A stretch of 64,000 nucleotides of DNA from Saposhnikovia divaricata (Eukaryota; Streptophyta; Magnoliopsida; Apiales; Apiaceae). The notes beneath the pieces are model-generated. The model searched no databases. It was given only the letters and a program-made list of their open reading frames with translations, and was not told the origin of the DNA. Below, in pieces: positions 14,341-27,949 of the stretch; within the stretch, counting starts at the first letter, position 1, and the number at the start of each line of letters is the position of its first letter. The position numbers and the translations under genes were made by a program. Location of the stretch: positions 142,365,501-142,429,500 of the forward strand of contig CM071596.1 of assembly GCA_036435485.1 (NCBI GenBank). The letters run 5' to 3'.

Positions 14341-15699
14341 TTCGATTTTTAAAAAAACAATTCTCGGAGACCCAACTATACGGGCATCAAGATCCATCAT
14401 TTTTAATGTTATTCCCAAAATTTTAAAAAAATTATTTGATTGGGTAATTTAACGGTCAACTAGTGCTTTGACCGGAACCCCTGAACAGGGTTTCGTCAGG
14501 GTTTAAGGATTCGATTTTTAAATAAATATTTCTCAAAGACCCAACCGTAAGGGCATTAAGATCCATCATTTTTAATGTTATTCCCAAAATTTTGAAAAAA
14601 AATTATTTGATTGGGTAATTGAACGGTCAACTAGTACTTTGACCGGAACCCCTAAACAGGGTTTCGTCAGGGTTTAAGGATTCGATTTTTTAAAAAATAT
14701 TTCTTGAAGACCCAACCATACGGGCATCAAGATCCATCGTTTTTAATGTTATTCCAAAAATTTTTTAAAAAAATTATTTGATTGGGTAATTGAACGGTGA
14801 ACTAGTACTTTGACCGGAACCCCTAAAAAGGGTTTCGTCATGGTTTAAGGATTCGATTTTTTAAAAAATATTTCTCGAAGACCCAACCATACGAGCATCA
14901 AGATCCATCATTTTTAATGTTATTCCCAAAATTTCAAAAAAAAAATTTATTTGATTGGGTAATTGAACGGTCAACTAGTACTTTGACCGGAACCCCTAAA
15001 TATGTTTTCATCAGGGTTCCAGGATTCGATTTTTTAAAAATTATTTCTCGAAGACTCAACCGTACAGGCATCAAGATCCATCATTTTTAATGTTATTCCC
15101 AAAATTTCAAAAAAAAATTATTTGATTGGGTAATTGAACGGTCAACTAGTACTTTGACCGGAACCCCTAAACAGGGTTTCGTCAAGGTTTAAGGATTCGA
15201 TTTTAAAAAAAAAAAATTCTCGGAGACCCAACTGTACGGGCATCAAGATACATCATTTTTAATGTTATTCCCAAAATTTTAAAAAAAATTATTTGATTGG
15301 GTAATTTAACGGTCAACTAGTGCTTTGACCGGAACCCCTGAACAGGGTTTCGTCAAGGTTTAAGGATTCGATTTTTTAAAAATATTTCTCGAAGATCCAA
15401 CCATACGGGCATCAATATCCATCATTTTTAATTTTATTCCCAAAATTTAAAAAAAAAAATATTTGATTGGGTAATTGAACGGTCAACTAGTACTATGATC
15501 GGAACCCCTAAACAGGGTTTCGTCAGGGTTTAGGATTCGATTTTTTAAAAAATATTTCTTGAAGATCCAACCGTACGGGTATCAATATCCATCATTTTTA
15601 ATGTTATTTCCAAAATTTTTAAAAAAAATTATTTGATTGGGTAATTGAACGGTCAACTTGCACTTTCACCGGAACCCCTAAGCATGGTTTCGCCAGGGT

Positions 15700-18600
15700 T
15701 TAAGGATTCAATTTTTTAAAAAATATTCTCGAAGATCCAACCGTACGGGCATCAAGATCCATCATTTTTAATGTTATTCCCAAAATTAAAAAAAAATTAT
15801 TTGATTGGGTAATTGAACGGTCAACTAGTACTTTGACTGGAACCCTAAACAGGGTTTCGTCAGGGTTTAAGGATTCAATTTTTTAAAAATTATTTCTTGA
15901 AGACCCAACCGTACAGGCATCAAGATCCATCATTTTTAATGTTGTTCCCAAAATTTCAAAAAAAAAAAATTTATTTGATTGGGTAATTGAACGGTCAACT
16001 AGTACTTTGACCGGAACCCCTAAATAGGGTTTCATCAGGGTTTAAGGATTCGATTTTTAAAAAAAAAATTCTCGGAGACCCAACTGTACGGGTATCAAGA
16101 TCCATCATTTTTAATGTTATTCCCAAAACCTAAAAAAAAATTATTTGATTGTGTAATTTAACGGTCAACTAGTACTTTGACCGGAACCCCTGAACAGGGT
16201 TTCGTCAAGGTTTAAGGATTCGATTTTTAAAAAAATATTTCTTGAAGACCCAACCGTAAGGGCATTAAGATCCATCATTTTTAATGTTTTTCCTAAAATT
16301 TTGAAAAAAAATTATTTGATTGGGTAATCGAACGGTCAACTAGTACTTTCACCGGAAACCCTAAACAGGGTTTCGTCAGGGTTTAAGGATTCGATTTTTT
16401 AAAAATATTTCTCGAAAATCCAACCGTACGGGCATCAATATCCATCATTTTTAATTTTATTCCCAAAATTTTAAAAAAAAATTATTTGATTGGGTAATTG
16501 AACGGTCAACTAGTACTATGATCGGAACCACTAAACAGGGTTTTGTCAGGGTTTATGGATTCGATTTTTTAAAAAATATTTCTCGAAGACTCAATCATAC
16601 AGGCATCAAGATCCATCATTTTTAATGTTATTCCCAAAATTTCAAAAAAAAATTATTTGATTGGGTAATTGAACGATCAACTAGTAGTTTGACCGGAATC
16701 CCTAAACAGGGTTTCGTCAGGGCTTAAGGATTCGATTTTTTAAAAACTATTTTTCGAAGACCCAACCGTACGGGCATCAAGATCCATCATTTTTAATGTT
16801 ATTCTCAAAATTTTAAAAAAAAAATTATTTGATTGGGTAATTGAACGGTCAACTAGTACTTTGACCGGAACCCCTAAACAGGGTTTCGTCAGGATTTAAG
16901 GATTCGATTTTTTTAAAAATATTTCTCGAAGACCCATCCATACGGGCATCAAGATCCATAATTTTTAATTTTATTCCCAAAATTTAAAAAAAAATTATTT
17001 GATTTGGTAATTGAACGGTGAACTAGTACTTTGACCAGAACCCCTAAACAGGGTTTCGTCATGGTATAAGGATTCGATTTTTTAAAAAATATTTCTCGAA
17101 GATCCAACCGTACGGGCATCAAGATCCATCATTTTTAATGTTATTCCCAAAATTTCAAAAAAAAAAATTTTTGATTGGGTAATTGAACGGTCAACTAGTA
17201 CTTTGACCGGAACCCCTAAATAGGGTTTCATCAGGGTTCAAGGATTCGATTTTTTAAAAATTATTTCATGAAGAATCAACCGTACAGGCATCAAGATCCA
17301 TCATTTTTAATGTTATTCCCAAAATTTCAAAAAAAAATTATTTGATTGGGTAATTGAACGGTCAACTAGTACAATGACCGGAACCCCTAAACAGGGTTTC
17401 GTCAGGGTTTAAGGATTGGATTTTAAAAAAAAAAATTCTCGGAGACCCAACTATACGGGCATCAAGATCCATCATTTTTAATGTTATTCCCAAAATTTAA
17501 AAAAAAAATTATTTGATTGGGTAATTGAACGGTCAACTAGTACTTTGACCAGAACCCCTAAACAGGGTTTCTTCAGGGATTAAGGATTCGATTTTTAAAA
17601 AAATATTCTCGGAGACCCAACTGTACGGGCATCAAGATCCACCATTTTTAATGTCATTCCCAAAATTTAAAAAAAAAATTATTTGATTGGGTAATTTAAC
17701 GGTCAACTAGTACTTTGACCGGAACCCCTGAACAGGGTTTCGTCAAGGTTTAAGGATTCGATTTTTAAAAAAATATTTCTCGAAGATCCAACCGTACGGG
17801 CGTCAAGATCCATCATTTTAATGTTATTCCCAAAATTTTAAAAAAAAATTTATTTGATTGGGTAATTGAACAGTCAACTAGTACTTTGACCGGAACCCCT
17901 AAACAGGGTTTCGTCAGGGTTTAAGGATTCGATTTTTTAAAAAGTATTTCTCGTAGACCCAACCGTACGGGCATCAAGATTCATCATTTTTAATGTTATT
18001 CCCAAAATTAAAAAAAAAAATTATTTGAATGGGTAATTGAACGGTCAACTAGTACTTTGATCGGAACCCCTAAACAGGGTTTCGTCACAGTTTAAGGATT
18101 CAATTTTTTAAAAATTATTTCTCGATGGCTCAACCATGCAGGCATCAAGATACATCATTTTTAATGTCATTCCCAAAATTTCAAAAAAAAATATTTGATT
18201 GGGTAATTGAACGGTCAACTAGTACTTTGACCGAAACCCTTAAATAGTGTTTCGTTAGGGTTTAAGGATTCGATTTTTTAAAAAATATTTCTCGAAGACC
18301 CAACTGTACGGGCATTAATATCCATCATTATTAATATTATTCCCAAAATTTTAAAAAAAAATTATTTGATTGGGTAATTGAACGGTCAACTTGCACTTTC
18401 ACCGGAACCCCTAAGCAAGGTTTCGCCAGGGTTTATGGATTCAATTTTTTAAAAAAATATTCTTGAAGATCCAACCGTACGGGCATCAAGATCCATCATT
18501 TTTCATGTTATTCCCAAAATTTCAAAAAAAAAAATTATTTGATTGGGTAATTGAACGGTCAACTAGTACTTTGACTGGAACCCATAAACAGGGTTTCGTC

Positions 18601-21600
18601 AGGGTTTAAGGATTCAATTTTTTAAAAATTATTTCTCGAAGACCCAACCGTACGGGCATCAAGATCCATCATTTTTAATGTTATTCCCAAAATTAAAAAA
18701 AATTATTTGATTGGGTAATTGAACGGTCAACTAGTACTTTGACTAGAACCCCTAAACAGGGTTTCGTCAGGGTTTAAGGATTCAATTTTTTAAAAATTAT
18801 TTCTTGAAGACCCAACCATACGGGCATCAAGATCCATCATTTTTAATGTTGTTCAAAAAATTTCAAAAAAAAAAATTTATTTGATTGGGTAATTGAACGG
18901 TCAACTAGTACATTGACCGGAACCCCTAAATAGGGTTTCATCAGGGTTTAAGGATTCGATTTTTTAAAAAAAATTCTCGGAGACCCAACTGTATGGGCAT
19001 CAAGATCCATCATTTTTAATGTTATTCCCAAAACCTAAAAAAAAATTATTTGATTGGGTAATTTAATGGTCAACTAGTACTTTGACCGGAACCCCTTAAC
19101 AGGGTTTCGTAAAGGTTTAAGGATTCGATTTTTAAAAAAATATTTCTTGAAGACCCAACCGTAAGGGCATTAAGATCCATCATTTTAATGTTTTTCCCAA
19201 AATTTTGAAAAAAAATTATTTGATTGGGTAATTGAACGGTCAACTAGTACTTTCACCGGAATCCCTAAACAGGGTTTCGTCAGGGTTTAAGGATTCGATT
19301 TTTTAAAAATATTTCTCGAAAATCCAACCGTACGGGTGTCAAGATCCATCATTTTTAATGTTATTCCCAAAATTTTAAAAAAAATTTATTTGATTGGGTA
19401 ATTGAACAGTCAACTAGTACTTTGACCGGAACCCCTAAACAGGGTTTCGTCAGGGTTTAAGGATTCGATTTTTTAAAAAGTATTTCTCGTAGACCCAACC
19501 GTACGGGCATCAAGATTCATCATTTTTAATGTTATTCCAAAAATTTAAGAAAAAATTATTTGAATGGGTAATTGAACGGTCAACTAGTACTTTGACCGGA
19601 ACCCCTAAACAGGGTTTCGTCACAGTTTAAGGATTCAATTTTTTAAAAATTATTTCTCGATGACTCAACCATGCAGGCATCAAGATACATCATTTTTAAT
19701 TTCATTCCCAAAATTTCAAAAAAAATTATTTGATTGGGTAATTGAACGGTCAACTAGTACTTTGACCGAAACCCTTAAATAGGGTTTCGTCAGGGTTTAA
19801 GGATTCGATTTTTTAAAAAATATTTCTCGAAGACCCAACCGTACGGGCATTAATATCCATCATTATTAATATTATTCCCAAAATTTAAAAAAAAAATTAT
19901 TTGATTGGGTAATTGAACGGTCAACTTGCACTTTCACCGGAACCCCTAAGCAAGGTTTCGCCAGGGTTTAAGGATTCAATTTTTTAAAAAATATTCTCGA
20001 AGATCCAACCGTACGGGCATCAAGATCCATCATTTTTAATGTTATTCCCAAAATTAAAAAAAAATTATTTGATTGGGTAATTGAACGGTCAACTAGTACT
20101 TTGACTGGAACCCCTAAACAGTGTTTCGTCAGGGTTTAAGGATTCAATTTTTTAAAAATTATTTCTTGAAGACCCAACCGTACGGGCATCAAGATCCATC
20201 ATTTTTAATGTTGTTCCCAAAATTTCAAAAAAAAAAAATTTATTTGATTGGGTAATTGAACGGTCAACTAGTACTTTGACCGGAACCCCTAAATAGGGTT
20301 TCATCAGGGTTTAAGGATTCGATTTTTAAAAAAAAAATTCTCGGAGACCCAACTGTACGGGTATCAAGATCCATCATTTTTAATGTTATTCCCAAAACCT
20401 AAAAAAAAATTATTTGATTGTGTAATTTAACGGTCAACTAGTACTTTGACCGGAACCCCTGAACAGGGTTTCGTCAAGGTTTAAGGATTCGATTTTTAAA
20501 AAAATATTTCTTGAAGACCCAACCGTAAGGGCATTAAGATCCATCATTTTTAATGTTTTTCCTAAAATTTTGAAAAAAAATTATTTGATTGGGTAATCGA
20601 ACGGTCAACTAGTACTTTCACCGGAAACCCTAAACAGGGTTTCGTCAGGGTTTAAGGATTCGATTTTTTAAAAATATTTCTCGAAAATCCAACCGTACGG
20701 GCATCAATATCCATCATTTTTAATTTTATTCCCAAAATTTTAAAAAAAAATTATTTGATTGGGTAATTGAACGGTCAACTAGTACTATGATCGGAACCAC
20801 TAAACAGGGTTTTGTCAGGGTTTATGGATTCGATTTTTTAAAAAATATTTCTCGAAGACTCAATCATACAGGCATCAAGATCCATCATTTTTAATGTTAT
20901 TCCCAAAATTTCAAAAAAAAATTATTTGATTGGGTAATTGAACGATCAACTAGTAGTTTGACCGGAATCCCTAAACAGGGTTTCGTCAGGGCTTAAGGAT
21001 TCGATTTTTTAAAAACTATTTTTCGAAGACCCAACCGTACGGGCATCAAGATCCATCATTTTTAATGTTATTCTCAAAATTTTAAAAAAAAAATTATTTG
21101 ATTGGGTAATTGAACGGTCAACTAGTACTTTGACCGGAACCCCTAAACAGGGTTTCGTCTGGATTTAAGGATTCGATTTTTTTAAAAATATTTCTCGAAG
21201 ACCCATCCATACGGGCATCAAGATCCATAATTTTTAATTTTATTCCCAAAATTTAAAAAAAAATTATTTGATTTGGTAATTGAACGGTGAACTAGTACTT
21301 TGACCAGAACCCCTAAACAGGGTTTCGTCATGGTATAAGGATTCGATTTTTTAAAAAATATTTCTCGAAGATCCAACCGTACGGGCATCAAGATCCATCA
21401 TTTTTAATGTTATTCCCAAAATTTCAAAAAAAAAAATTTTTGATTGGGTAATTGAACGGTCAACTAGTACTTTGACCGGAACCCCTAAATAGGGTTTCAT
21501 CAAGGTTCAAGGATTCGATTTTTTAAAAATTATTTCATGAAGAATCAACCGTACAGGCATCAAGATCCATCATTTTTAATGTTATTCCCAAAATTTCAAA

Positions 21601-24235
21601 AAAAAATTATTTGATTGGGTAATTGAACGGTCAACTAGTACAATGACCGGAACCCCTAAACAGGGTTTCGTCAGGGTTTAAGGATTGGATTTTAAAAAAA
21701 AAAATTCTCGGAGACCCAACTATACGGGCATCAAGATCCATCATTTTTAATGTTATTCCCAAAATTTAAAAAAAAAATTATTTGATTGGGTAATTGAACG
21801 GTCAACTAGTACTTTGACCAGAACCCCTAAACAGGGTTTCTTCAGGGATTAAGGATTCGATTTTTAAAAAAATATTCTCGGAGACCCAACTGTACGGGCA
21901 TCAAGATCCACCATTTTTAATGTCATTCCCAAAATTTAAAAAAAAAATTATTTGATTGGGTAATTTAACGGTCAACTAGTACTTTGACCGGAACCCCTGA
22001 ACAGGGTTTCGTCAAGGTTTAAGGATTCGATTTTTAAAAAAATATTTCTCGAAGATCCAACCGTACGGGCGTCAAGATCCATCATTTTAATGTTATTCCC
22101 AAAATTTTAAAAAAAAATTTATTTGATTGGGTAATTGAACAGTCAACTAGTACTTTGACCGGAACCCCTAAACAGGGTTTCGTCAGGGTTTAAGGATTCG
22201 ATTTTTTAAAAAGTATTTCTCGTAGACCCAACCGTACGGGCATCAAGATTCATCATTTTTAATGTTATTCCCAAAATTAAAAAAAAAATTATTTGAATGG
22301 GTAATTGAACGGTCAACTAGTACTTTGATCGGAACCCCTAAACAGGGTTTCGTCACAGTTTAAGGATTCAATTTTTTAAAAATTATTTCTCGATGGCTCA
22401 ACCATGCAGGCATCAAGATACATCATTTTTAATGTCATTCCCAAAATTTCAAAAAAAAATATTTGATTGGGTAATTGAACGGTCAACTAGTACTTTGACC
22501 GAAACCCTTAAATAGTGTTTCGTTAGGGTTTAAGGATTCGATTTTTTAAAAAATAATTCTCGAAGACCCAACTGTACGGGCATTAATATCCATCATTATT
22601 AATATTATTCCCAAAATTTTAAAAAAAAATTATTTGATTGGGTAATTGAACGGTCAACTTGCACTTTCACCGGAACCCCTAAGCAAGGTTTCGCCAGGGT
22701 TTATGGATTCAATTTTTTAAAAAAATATTCTTGAAGATCCAACCGTACGGGCATCAAGATCCATCATTTTTCATGTTATTCCCAAAATTTCAAAAAAAAA
22801 AAATTATTTGATTGGGTAATTGAACGGTCAACTAGTACTTTGACTGGAACCCATAAACAGGGTTTCATCAGGGTTTAAGGATTCAATTTTTTAAAAATTA
22901 TTTCTCGAAGACCCAACCGTACGGGCATCAAGATCCATCATTTTTAATGTTATTCCCAAAATTAAAAAAAATTATTTGATTGGGTAATTGAACGGTCAAC
23001 TAGTACTTTGACTAGAACCCCTAAACAGGGTTTCGTCAGGGTTTAAGGATTCAATTTTTTAAAAATTATTTCTTGAAGACCCAACCATACGGGCATCAAG
23101 ATCCATCATTTTTAATGTTGTTCCAAAAATTTCAAAAAAAAAAATTTATTTGATTGGGTAATTGAACGGTCAACTAGTACATTGACCGGAACCCCTAAAT
23201 AGGGTTTCATCAGGGTTTAAGGATTCGATTTTTTAAAAAAAATTCTCGGAGACCCAACTGTACGGGCATCAAGATCCATCATTTTTAATGTTATTCCCAA
23301 AACCTAAAAAAAAATTATTTGATTGGGTAATTTAATGGTCAACTAGTACTTTGACCGGAACCCCTTAACAGGGTTTCGTAAAGGTTTAAGGATTCGATTT
23401 TTAAAAAAATATTTCTTGAAGACCCAACCGTAAGGGCATTAAGATCCATCATTTTAATGTTTTTCCCAAAATTTTGAAAAAAAATTATTTGATTGGGTAA
23501 TTGAACGGTCAACTAGTACTTTCACCGGAATCCCTAAACAGGGTTTCGTCAGGGTTTAAGGATTCGATTTTTTAAAAATATTTCTCGAAAATCCAACCGT
23601 ACGGGTGTCAAGATCCATCATTTTTAATGTTATTCCCAAAATTTTAAAAAAAATTTATTTGATTGGGTAATTGAACAGTCAACTAGTACTTTGACCGGAA
23701 CCCCTAAACAGGGTTTCGTCAGGGTTTAAGGATTCGATTTTTTAAAAAGTATTTCTCGTAGACCCAACCGTACGGGCATCAAGATTCATCATTTTTAATG
23801 TTATTCCAAAAATTTAAGAAAAAATTATTTGAATGGGTAATTGAACGGTCAACTAGTACTTTGACCGGAACCCCTAAACAGGGTTTCGTCACAGTTTAAG
23901 GATTCAATTTTTTAAAAATTATTTCTCGATGACTCAACCATGCAGGCATCAAGATACATCATTTTTAATTTCATTCCCAAAATTTCAAAAAAAATTATTT
24001 GATTGGGTAATTGAACGGTCAACTAGTACTTTGACCGAAACCCTTAAATAGGGTTTCGTCAGGGTTTAAGGATTCGATTTTTTAAAAAATATTTCTCGAA
24101 GACCCAACCGTACGGGCATTAATATCCATCATTATTAATATTATTCCCAAAATTTAAAAAAAAATTATTTGATTGGGTAATTGAACGGTCAACTTGCACT
24201 TTCACCGGAACCCCTAAGCAAGGTTTCGCCAGGGT
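15700..24235. repeat. HOR domain D: two tandem copies of a 4.27-kb 25-mer
   Basis: Private variants recur at an offset of 4268-4269 bp: GAAGATCCAA after AATATTCTC at 15731 and 19999, and ACCGGAAACC at 16351 and 20620. A divergent monomer type (TCAACTTGCACTTTCACC, then CTAAGCAAGG and TTTCGCCAGG) sits at 15653, 18386, 19921, 22654 and 24189, alternating 16 and 9 monomers. The unit is therefore itself a 16+9 composite. The two copies are almost identical by eye. Confidence 0.88.
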
Positions 24236-27200
24236 TTAAGGATTCAATTTTTTAAAAAATATTCTCGAAGATCCAACCGTACGGGCATCAAGATCCATCA
24301 TTTTTCATGTTATTCCCAAAATTTCAAAAAAAAAAATATATATTTGATTGGGTAATTGAACGGTCAACTAGTACTTTGAATGGAACCCATAAACAGGGTT
24401 TCGTCAGGGTTTAAGGATTCAATTTTTTAAAAATTATTTCTCGAAGACCCAACCGTACGGGCATCAAGATCCATCATTTTTAATGTTATTCCCAAAATTA
24501 AAAAAAAAATTATTTGATTGGGTAATTGAACGGTCAACTAGTACTTTGACTGGAACCCCTAAACAGGGTTTCGTCAGGGTTTAAGGATTCAATTTTTTAA
24601 AAATTATTTCTTGAAGACCCAACCGTACGGGCATCAAGATCCATCATTTTTAATGTTGTTCCCAAAATTTCAAAAAAATAATTTATTTGATTGGGTAATT
24701 GAACGGTCAACTAGTACTTTGACCGGAACCCCTAAATAGGGTTTCATCAAGGTTTAAGGATTCGATTTTTAAAAAAAAAATTCTCGGAGACCCAACTGTA
24801 CAGGCATCAAGATCCATCATTTTTAATGTTATTCCCAAAACCTAAAAAAAAATTATTTGATTGGGTAATTTAACGGTCAACTAGTACTTTGACCGGAACC
24901 CCTGAACAGGGTTTCGTCAAGGTTTAAGGATTCGATTTTAAAAAAATATTTCTTGAAGACCCAACCGTAAGGGCATTAAGATCCATCATTTTTAATGTTT
25001 TTCCCAAAATTTTGAAAAAAAATTATTTGATTGGGTAATTGAACGGTCAACTAGTACTTTCACCGGAATCCCTAAACAGGGTTTCGTCTGGGTTTAAGGA
25101 TTCAATTTTTTAAAAATATTTCTTGAAAATCCAACCGTACGGGCATCAATATCCATCATTTTTAATTTTATTCCCAAAATTTTTTAAAAAAATTATTTGA
25201 TTGCGTAATTGAACGATCAACTAGTAGTTTGACCGGAATCCCTAAACAGGGTTTCGTCAGGGCTTAAGGATTCAATTTTTTAAAAACTATTTTTCGAAGA
25301 CCCAACCGTACGGGCATCAAGATCCATCATTTTTAATGTTATTCTCAAAATTTTAAAAAAAAAATTATTTGATTGGGTAATTGAACGATCAACTAGTACT
25401 TTGACCGGAACCCCTAAACAGGGTTTCGTCAGGGTTTAAGGATTCGATTTTTTTAAAAATATTTCTCGAAGACCCAACCATACGGGCATCAAGATCCATA
25501 ATTTTTAATTTTTTTCCCAAAATTTTTAAAAAAAATTATTTGATTTGGTAATTGAACGGTGAACTAGTACTTTGACCAGAACCCCTAAAAAGGGTTTCGT
25601 CATGGTATAAGGATTCGATTTTTTAAAAAATATTTCTCGAAGATCCAACCGTACGGGCATCAAGATCCATCATTTTTAATGTTATTCCCAAAATTTCAAA
25701 AAAAAAAAAAAATTTTGATTGGGTAATTGAACGGTCAACTAGTACTTTGACCGGAACCCCTAAATAGGGTTTCATCAGGGTCCAAGGATTCGATTTTTTA
25801 AAAATTATTTCTTGAAGACTCAACCGTACAGGCATCAAGATCCATCATTTTTAATGTTATTCCCAAAATTTCAAAAAAAAATTATTTGATTGGGTAATTG
25901 AACGGTCAACTAGTACTTTGACCGGAACCCCCAAACAGGGTTTCGTCAGGGTTTAAGGATTCGATTTTTAAAAAAAAAATTCTCGGAGACCCAACTGTAC
26001 GGGCATCAAGATCCATCATTTTTAATGTTATTCCCAAAATTTAAAAAAAAATTATTTGATTGGGTAATTTAACGGTCAACTAGTACTTTGACCGGAACCC
26101 CTAAACAGGGTTTCGTCAGGGTTTAAGGATTCGCTTTTTAAAAAAATAATTCTCGAAGACCCAACCGTAAGGGCATTAAGATCCATCATTTTTAATGTTA
26201 TTAACAAAATTTAAAAAAAAAATTATTTGATTGGGTAATTGAACGGTCAACTAGTACTTTCACCGGAATCCCTAAACAGGGTTTCGTCAGGGTTTAAGGA
26301 TTCGATTTTAAAAAAAATATTTCTCGAAGACCCAACCGTAAGGGCGTTAAGATCCATCATTTTTAATGTTATTCCCAAAATTTTAAAAAAAAAATTATTT
26401 GATTGGGTAATTGAACGGTCAACTAGTTCTTTCACCGGAATCCCTAAACAGGGTTTCGTCAAGGTTTAAGGATTCGATTTTTTAAAAATATTTCTCGAAG
26501 ATCCAACCGTACGGGCATCAATATCCATAATTTTTAATTTTATTCCCAAAATTAAAAAAAAAATTATTTGATTGGGTAATTGAACGGTCAACTAGTACTA
26601 TGATCGGAACCCCTAAATAGGGTTTCATCACGGTTCAAGGATTCGATTTCTTAAAAATTATTTCTCGAAGACTCAACCGTACAGGCATCAAGATCCATCA
26701 TTTTTAATGTTATTTCCAAAATTTCAAAAAAAAATTTATTTGATTGGGTAATTGAACGGTCAACTAGTACTTTGACCAGAACCCCTAAACAGGGTTTCGT
26801 CAGGGATTAAGGATTCGATTTTTAAAAAAAAATTCTCGGAGACCCAACTGTACAGGCATCAAGATCCACCATTTTTAATGTCATTCCCAAAATTTAAAAA
26901 AAAAATTATTTGATTGGGTAATTTAACGGTCAACTAGTACTTTGACCGGAACCCCTGAACAGGATTTCGTCAGGGTTTAAGGATTCGATTTTTAAAAAAA
27001 ATATTTCTCGAAGATCCCACCGTACGGGTGTCAAGATCCATCATTTTTAATGTTATTCCCAAAATTTTAAAAAAAAATTTATTTGATTGGGTAATTGAAC
27101 AGTCAACTAGTACTTTGACCGGAACCCCTAAACAGGGTTTCGTCAGGGTTTAAGGATTCGATTTTTTAAAAAGTATTTCTCGTAGACCCAACCGTACGGG

Positions 27201-27945
27201 CATCAAGATTCATCATTTTTAATGTTATTCCCAAAATTAAAAAAAAAATTATTTGAATGGGTAATTGAACGGTCAACTAGTACTTTGACCGGAACCCCTA
27301 AACAGGGTTTCGTCACAGTTTAAGGATTCAATTTTTTAAAAATTATTTCTCGATGACTCAACCATGCAGGCATCAAGATACATCATTTTTAATGTCATTC
27401 CCAAAATTTCAAAAAAAATTATTTGATTGGGTAATTGAACGGTCAACTAGTACTTTGACCGAAACCCTTAAATAGGGTTTCGTAAGGGTTTAAGGATTCG
27501 ATTTTTTAAAAAATATTTCTCGAAGACCCAACCGTACGGGCATTAATATCCATCATTATTAATATTATTCCCAGAATTTAAAAAAAATTATTTGATTGGG
27601 TAATTGAACGGTCAACTTGCACTTTCACCGGAACCCCTAAGCAAGGTTTCGCCAGGGTTTAAGGATTTAATTTTTTAAAAAATATTCTCGAAGATCCAAC
27701 CGTACGGGCATCAAGATCCATCATTTTTCATGTTATTCCCAAAATTTCAAAAAAAAAAAATTATTTGATTGGGTAATTGAACGGTCAACTAGTACTTTGA
27801 CTGGAACCCATAAACAGGGTTTCGTCAGGGTTTAAGGATTCAATTTTTTAAAAATTATTTCTCGAAGACCCAACCGTACGGGCATCAAGATCCATCATTT
27901 TTAATGTTATTCCCAAAATTAAAAAAAATTATTTGATTGGGTAAT
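24236..27945. repeat. Rearranged third copy of HOR domain D
   Basis: After the second 25-mer the array continues with monomers of the same subtypes but in a changed order. It re-enters the unit at a monomer like the one near 18500 (TTTTTCATG), then follows the order seen from 15880 and 16600. It gains extra monomers around 26100-26460, and finally follows 17600-18700. The next divergent TCAACTTGCAC monomer is at 27612, 20 monomers after the one at 24189. The stretch ends at an abrupt truncated monomer near 27949. Confidence 0.65.
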
Positions 27946-27949
27946 TGAA

